The position numbers were made by a program, and so were the translations under genes. 64,000 nucleotides of DNA from Liriodendron chinense (lineage: Eukaryota > Streptophyta > Magnoliopsida > Magnoliales > Magnoliaceae): the NCBI GenBank assembly GCA_003013855.2, contig PVNU02001555.1, positions 1 through 64,000 on the forward strand, read 5' to 3'. How positions within the stretch are numbered: the stretch's first letter is position 1; the number at the start of each line of letters is the position of its first letter. Below the pieces are notes generated by a model. It did no database searches, was not told the origin of the DNA, and saw only the letters and a program-made list of their open reading frames with translations. Below are positions 58,043 to 64,000 of the stretch, piece by piece.

Positions 58043-59957
58043 AAAGCGGTATACAGATGGATATTTGAACCAGCTGAGCGAGATGCCATCTTAGCTAATG
58101 TGGCAGCAAAGGAGGCGACTCTTGACAATCGGGTGATTATAGAAATTGCCTGTATTAGATCTCCTGATGAGCTTTTGGCAGTGAAGAAAGCTTACCACGC
58201 ATGTTTCAAGCATTCCCTGGAAGAAGATGTTGCCTTGCATACCACAGGCGACTTCCGTAAGGTATGCCCTTGAACAGAATACTGTGTTTTTGTGTTCATA
58301 TGCAAGTATTGTTTGATACAATTCACTTCAAGAAAGATAGAAGAGGAGATTGGCACCAGCCACGTCACACATTTCAAAATGGCACATGAGTGAGAGCTCG
58401 CCATTCATAAGGAGGGCCCACTGGAAATATGTAATCATCCAAAAGGCTGGTCCACTCATCATATAGGCCATGTGTGTATGAAACAAATGGATGGCTAGAG
58501 AAAACTGACCCCAGTCTAGATTCAACATTCACCGTTGATGGATGGAACAACCTGATTTTCAGGCCAGGGCATGTTCCCACTGGGCCCCACCAATCTCCTC
58601 TTCAATATGCATTTGCAAACCACCTTTAGCATGTCTCTTTGTTCATCTGTATTCACTGATGCAATTGTGGATATTGGTTTGTGTCACAGCTTTTGCTTCC
58701 ACTAGTGGGCACTTACAGGTATGACGGTGATGAGATTAATGTAAGGCTAGCACTATCAGAGGACAAGATTCTCCATGATGCCATTGAAGAAAAGAACTTC
58801 AGCCATGAAGAGATCATTAGAATCTTGACGCAGCTCAATGCAACCTTCAACCATTACAAAGACGAGTACGACACTGCCATCACCAAGGTGGGGATATCGA
58901 CTCCGTGTTTGGATGTTTGATTTTCAATAATTCAATTCAATAGAGATTAAATGAATAAGGTGGGTTCGTAATAAATAGCCTCATATTGCAACTAGTGTCG
59001 TTTCAAGTTGAGCTTGAACTATGCATATAATTGCAATACGGTTTTGGCATTACAAACTAAAAAATGATTTAGCTCAAGCATCCAAGCATGACATTAAGTT
59101 CAATATTCAACAAGCAATCCTTGTTTTTAATCTAAATTCACTCTTTTGCTGTTATTAAATTGGATTTTGTTACATTTTCTTCAGTTATTTCCTGATGAGT
59201 AAATGAAAATTTGTATACATGGGGATGCTGTTATTAGGGTCTGGTTGGTGATTCTGCCGATGAATTCGTGTCAGCATTGCGAGTGATAATCAAATGCATT
59301 ATCTCCCCTTATAAATACTACGAAAAGGTGAGAAATCAAAACACCAAGAAAAAGTAATCTTAATTTCAGTCCCACAAGTATGTATAATGCAACCCCATGA
59401 CATGCCACCACTTTTGAAATCCAAACTGTCCACCACTTGGGCCTGCCATATAGATGCCTGGATAAAAAAATAAAAAATAAAAAAATCAGCATGATCCATT
59501 CATAAGGTGGACCAGAGTGTTAACTTGAAATAAATGGTTATGAAAACTGGGCCACCTTAGAACATCACCACTTTGATTTTGGACCATAGTTTCTATAAAT
59601 TGGGATCACATGATGGATGGTTTAGGTCTTCCACATGTGTGCCATGTGGTAATATGCGGTGCCATCTAGAGGAGCTGCCTTGTACATGCCTGCCTGATTA
59701 GCACACCTCTCCATTTTCCTATACCATTACAAAAAAGTTTGATGCTTGGATTGTTTCAGTTGTTGCGAAACTCAATAAATAAACGGGGGACAGATGAAGA
59801 TGTGGTCACGCGTATGATCGTATCGCGTGCTGAGATGGACTTGAATGAGATCAAGGAAGTGTATTACAAGAGAAACAACGTCGCACTTAAACATACAGTA
59901 GCCAAGGAGACTTCTGGGGACTACAAGGCTTTCCTCCTCGCTTTACTTGGAGACTAA
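58043..59957 (+). pseudogene. Annexin locus C (D8-like), exons 3-6 with two damaged exon 2 copies
   Basis: Exons 58043-58261, 58690-58887, 59238-59327, 59760-59957, all with GT-AG borders; stop TAA 59955-59957. Exon 2 copies are at 54415 and 56900 (both damaged). Encoded parts: KAVYRWIFEPAERDAILAN, IEIACIRSPDELLAV, HSLEEDVALHTTGD, YDGDEINVRL, then INKRGTDEDVVTRMIVSRAE and ETSGDYKAFLLALLG, which give the repeat IV calcium loop. Closest to Arabidopsis annexin 8. Exon 4 is 15 bases shorter than in locus A (RILT then QLNATF; TRSKA missing), keeping frame. Without exon 1 and a sound exon 2, it is probably a pseudogene, though its 3' exons are open and could be expressed. Confidence 0.87.
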
Positions 59958-60507
59958 GGCTGCGTTTGGAAGTTCAATCGAATTGAATTGCAATAAGTTC
60001 AATTCAATAGAGGTCACGTGACCAAATTCCAACATGCCCTATATTGCAACTACCATCTTTTCAAGTCCAACTTGGAAGGCATGGAATTTGCAATTAGGTG
60101 TTTGATTGTCATTATGATTTTAAATGGTCATGTCCTCTATAACGAATCAATGACTTGCAGTTCAATTCAATTGATCATCCAAAGCTATTGCTTTCATCTT
60201 ACGTTTCAAAAAGTTTTCCAACTTAGTTTGTGTTCTCTTGTCTAGTGTTGATTATTGGACCTGTGTTGCGGCTATTTCATCTATGATTATGGTTTCCGTC
60301 AACTTCGTCGCATGATTTTGTTTAGAGTTTGAATCTGAATCTTTCCGATAATCATGATTAGATTATTATTATGGGTATTATTGCTGCCTACACTGAATAT
60401 GGGGTTGCTATGTTTTTTTTTTTTTTTTTTTCTTTTTCACTTGAGTGCATTTGGGCACTTTTGAATTTGCATGAGCTGATCCATCCGATCAACTAATGAT
60501 CCATCAG
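59958..60507. other. 3' flank of annexin C
   Basis: Begins with GGCTGCGTTTGGAAGTTCAA, a MITE-like end, and many AATTCAATTGAATT palindromes. A T-run is at 60412-60431. No gene. Confidence 0.45.
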
Positions 60508-60645
60508 GGTATGGCTCCATGGCTCGGTGGTAGACAGACTCTGTTTCAACACTGAGATCATGGGATCAAGTGCCCATGTGAGGTATGTGTGTGCGTGTGA
60601 GTTTGTGGGGGTGTGGGTGTGTGTGTGTAAAATAAAAATAAACAC
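60508..60645 (+). repeat. SINE-like element, copy 2
   Basis: TGGCTCGGTGGTAGACAGAC matches a Pol III A box (TRGCNNAGYNGG), and GGGATCAAGTGCC about 40 bases on is near the B-box consensus. A GTGTGTGCGTGTGAG stretch and an AAAATAAAAATAAAC tail follow, a common SINE layout. Confidence 0.6.
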
Positions 60646-61944
60646 TAATGATCGATCCCACTGCCATATATAAGCTTACATGATTTAATTGGGTACGAGC
60701 TGATCATGCCGATCTCTATGAGATCTTGTCCTAATCATTTCATAAATCAGGATAGAGTTACATTTCATATATGCATTTGTCTTAATATGCATCACTCTCA
60801 TTGTGAATACCTGCACATTTGCCTACGTCATGCGAGAAGCAGATCAAGCGTTTAACAGGCAAATATTGGCTACACCTCATCATGAAAGCCAATCTGAATA
60901 TCTGTGTGCATACTTTATCATGAAACAATCACATATATGCATATAAACACAAACATCAGAAAAATTCAGAGCACATAATTTCACTTGGGCTGATCGGAAT
61001 GGACACTCATCGGCTGATATGGGGCCATAACGGCCCATATAGTATCGGTAATTGGGGGGACGATGAATCCCCCTATTGAGCCAAGATAGTGAGGATATGA
61101 TTCAACCCATAACGGAAATTAACGACGGATCCATGGCTCAAGGATTGTTGTTTCTTTTACAACAGACATAGCAAAGGCAATAGCAAATGCTTAAAATGGA
61201 ACATATATGATCCCTGCCATTATCAAATATCGATCAGCGGCGTATCACATGAACTCCAGTTCATTTCTGCGTCACACTTGAAAGTTTGGGCCTAGTCGAA
61301 ATGGCAGATTATAAGGGAAAAATATAAACCATTTAATCAATGGTCTTCAATATAGATGGTCAAGATCATTTACACAAAATTAGGTCCAATCAACAATTTG
61401 CTCCATCAATTTGTTGGGGTCCATCATGTATTTGATTCATCTATTTTATTGGGGCTTATCATGTATTGCTTATGATTCTAAAGAGTCACTTTTCTTAATC
61501 AATTGTAACCATTCATCTGTGGCTTCAAAAAATGGATGGTGGTAGAAAATAAGGCCAAATTGGAGATGGACCATCTTATGGATTTAATGAACAATCTAGA
61601 TCAATGGATTGGACTCTTTAAGTGATGCAATGGAACCAGGAGCACTATAACTTGTAGTACTATGAGAACACTGGATTGATGGGTGTGCACGAATTGCAGT
61701 GAGAGAGTTAATGCAACCGTTGGATTGGGAGATCATTCACACACATCCTGATCCAACGGCTAAAAATGCCAATTTTCACCTGTCATTTGGCGCCCTAAAG
61801 ATCCACAAAACACAAACCTTACATGTGATGACTCAGAGTCCATTTGGTGGGCACTGTGGCCCATCAAATTGTTATTATTATGTGTATATATTTATTCCTC
61901 AGATTATATTGAGATTTTCCAACATTGGAATTTATATGAATGGA
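60646..61944. other. Non-coding; one TIR-like palindrome
   Basis: ATATGGGGCCATAACGGCCC at about 61017 is an imperfect palindrome. AGTATCGGTAATTGG beside it recalls the inverted repeats at 30687 and 33827. No gene. Confidence 0.35.
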
Positions 61945-62373
61945 TGTGATCGTTTCATGTCTACCTTTGAAGAGATGTGATTGTTAGGATGGATGGACAA
62001 AATCACTGGCATGAAAACTGAGGTCCAAGATAATGTAATAAGGTTGTAGATGGTGACCATGCTTTTGTGTTGAATGATACATGTTTTCATGGTAGCACGT
62101 GACTTTCTTTAAAATTATATATAATATGAGAAAAGTAAGCTAAGTCCAAAGTACCAATAGAAAGACTAGTCTCACATGTTCATTTGCCCATCCCCACATC
62201 AGATGGCCCCATGTAAAAAAATCCCATAGATCAAAAGACCTTTGGGCCCCCAACATGGCATGCTTGTGGACACTTGAAATAGAAGGTTGATCATTCACAT
62301 CCAACCTGAGAAACCTCACTATTGGAAGGTCGAAAATGCACCATGGGCTATGCAAAGTGATGATGATGGCACA

Positions 62374-63141
62374 TTTGTGGGGAGATTTTGAGCTGGCCCA
62401 CAGGAAGAAGCCTATAGGCCCAAGGGCCATAAGTACAAGTCATAGGCCAGAGTGAGTCAAGGAGATGCTTGACAACAACTATAACAGAACTTGACATCTA
62501 GTGGGAATAGAGCAGGCTTACAGCCCTTTCCTCAGATGAGGCCAAAGATTGAAGACTCGTTGACGATACCCCCGCTCAGGGAGCATAGACGGATGAGCAC
62601 AACATTGCCAAGTGCTTAGCTCATATAAGAAAGGTCTACAGTCTGAATCAAACCCCAAGTGAAGAGAGCTCAAACAAAGAGCTCTCCAATCTAGAATGAC
62701 CGACCACCTAAATTTGGTCCGAAATATCCGCGAAGATTCGTATATTCTGGGATCTACCTCCATTATTAGGAAGACCTCTTCGACACAATCGAGAGGGGGA
62801 TCTTCCCCTATTAGGATTCTACCGACATATCCTAAGAGGATCCAACTCTCCAAAAGCTTCCTCTAGGTCCTATAAATAAGACGGGGATCTCACCTTCAAG
62901 CTACGATAATTTTAAACCTTGAAACCCTAGCGTTGTTGATCCAGGAGACTGACTTAAGCATCGAAGAGTCCCCTACTGCTCAGCGGCACCTCCCCCTACT
63001 TTTTTGGTCTTCTCTTGCAGGACGAACGATTAGTGACGAACGACTGAGATCACTACATGGGAGAGAGAGAGAGAAGGACAAGTTGATCACTGGGTCATCG
63101 TAGGCCCACTATGCCTATTGTCCAAATTTTGGCAACACTAA
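62374..63141 (+). mobile_element. Probable solo LTR inserted in duplication copy 2
   Basis: 768 bases absent from copy 1 at the same place (41340). Contains CCTATAAATAAGACGGGG (TATA near 62870), a leader-like stretch and an end near GGCAACACTAACA. It begins TGTGGGGAGATTTTGAGC. Only a 4-base CACA is repeated at both sides, so the exact ends are uncertain. Likely an LTR of a Ty3/gypsy element. Confidence 0.55.
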
Positions 63142-63600
63142 CACAAATGACCCTGGAGGAATACAATTTCTGGTAGTCCTACATAAAACCAAAATTTCCT
63201 TGTTAACTCTTCATCCCTCTCGTGTAAAGTGAGCATGCTGTCTTTGTCAATAGGCTCCTTGTTAGCTTTTCAGAATTTTGATAATCGTGGTGACTCATCC
63301 TCCTCGCATTCTCCCACTAACGTGAAGCTATCCAGACCATCTGAATTGTGGGTCCCAATATAATGGAGCACAGCTCCAAAATCACACTGATCAAGAAACC
63401 GTAACCATCTGAATAATGAACGTGAAATGGACGGACAAAAGTAAAACAGTGTTAATTTTATTTGTTTACTACACTTGAAAGCTTAATATTCTTACCTAAA
63501 TGCCATTTAAAGCTATTCTCTATGGTTATAATATAATCATTTTTTTAATAGATTATTGGATAACACTTGATTGTAACCAACATATGCAAAATCCTGCTAG

Positions 63601-63740
63601 CGACCCTATGGCTCAGTGCTAAACAAACAACCATTTCAATATGAGGTCATGGGTTCAAGCACAATGGACCCATTGTGGTGTGAGTGTGTGGGCATGTGTG
63701 GGGTATGTGAGTGCATGTGAAATAAATAAATAAAAAACAC
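63601..63740 (+). repeat. SINE-like element, copy 3
   Basis: TATGGCTCAGTGCTAAAC (A box) and GGGTTCAAGCAC (B box) with a GTGTGAGTGTGTGGGCATGTG stretch and AAATAAATAAATAAAAAAC tail. Same family as 60508, and the duplicate of 41807. Confidence 0.6.
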
Positions 63741-64000
63741 ATATGCAACATCTTATTATAAAGTGACTGTTTAAATTTTGTGTTGTCATTGCTGGTCCTT
63801 GCCTTGAGAGTTAAGTTAGGTAGGCAGCCAACATCTAAGCTCTGCCATAACTTTCATTATTAAAGCGTACAAGATATGATAATGATTAATTGGGTTTGCT
63901 CATGACAATTCTCTTTGTTTAATATATAAACCTATTTTAATAAATTTTCCTTATAGTTGCGTGTCAAGTATGTGATGTATCTTCATTTTATTTCTCACTA

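Larger units (their letters stand above)
61949..64000. repeat. Segmental duplication, copy 2 (matches 40923-42105), runs off the window
   Basis: Closely follows copy 1, broken only by the insertion at about 62374-63141. It continues past the window end. Non-coding. Confidence 0.85.

Overview
This is nuclear DNA from a flowering plant. It has split exons with GT-AG borders, plant-type annexin exons, Ty3/gypsy and Ty1/copia retrotransposons, a Mutator-like element (MULE), MITEs and a tRNA-derived SINE. Many degenerate copies of a repeat built on GTGGGGCCCAC suggest a magnoliid such as a Laurales or Magnoliales species; that placement is inference from memory of such genomes. I see no rRNA, tRNA, CRISPR or bacterial-type gene.

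Layout: 1-2126 is unassigned repeat-like DNA with a TATA box and a GACCGGTC-type cluster. From about 2127 to about 27340 lies one MULE, with its transposase on the minus strand, cut in two by a Ty3/gypsy element of the Tat type at 4682-25982. The Tat element has a 3.9 kb 5' LTR, a decayed gag-pol with two RNase H domains, and a long 3' internal region. That region holds an intron-containing antisense gene for a plant mobile domain (PMD) protein. The PMD gene is itself interrupted by a 3.4 kb solo LTR (19237-22649) with a perfect 5-bp target duplication. The 3' LTR of the Tat element is reduced to 467 bp.

From 28.9 to 30.7 kb is a minus-strand chromovirus pol fragment with a chromodomain. It is followed by a 3.1 kb interval bounded by inverted repeats (30687-33827). 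From 33.9 to 60 kb is a small annexin cluster. Locus A (33.9-35.2 kb, annexin D8-like) has three exons only. Locus B (42.9-48.1 kb, annexin D3-like) has all six exons but two single-base losses and no ATG. Locus C (54.4-60.0 kb, D8-like) has a duplicated exon 2, and both copies are damaged. Locus A and its downstream flank are a segmental duplicate of locus C and its flank (40.9-42 kb matches 61.95-64 kb).

Between B and C sits a rearranged copia element (48.8-52.6 kb) with an internal inverted copy of its own integrase-RT junction. The rest is MITEs, SINEs, LINE remnants and simple repeats. No host gene in the window is clearly intact as written. Locus B is the best candidate for a working gene if its two one-base gaps are assembly errors.
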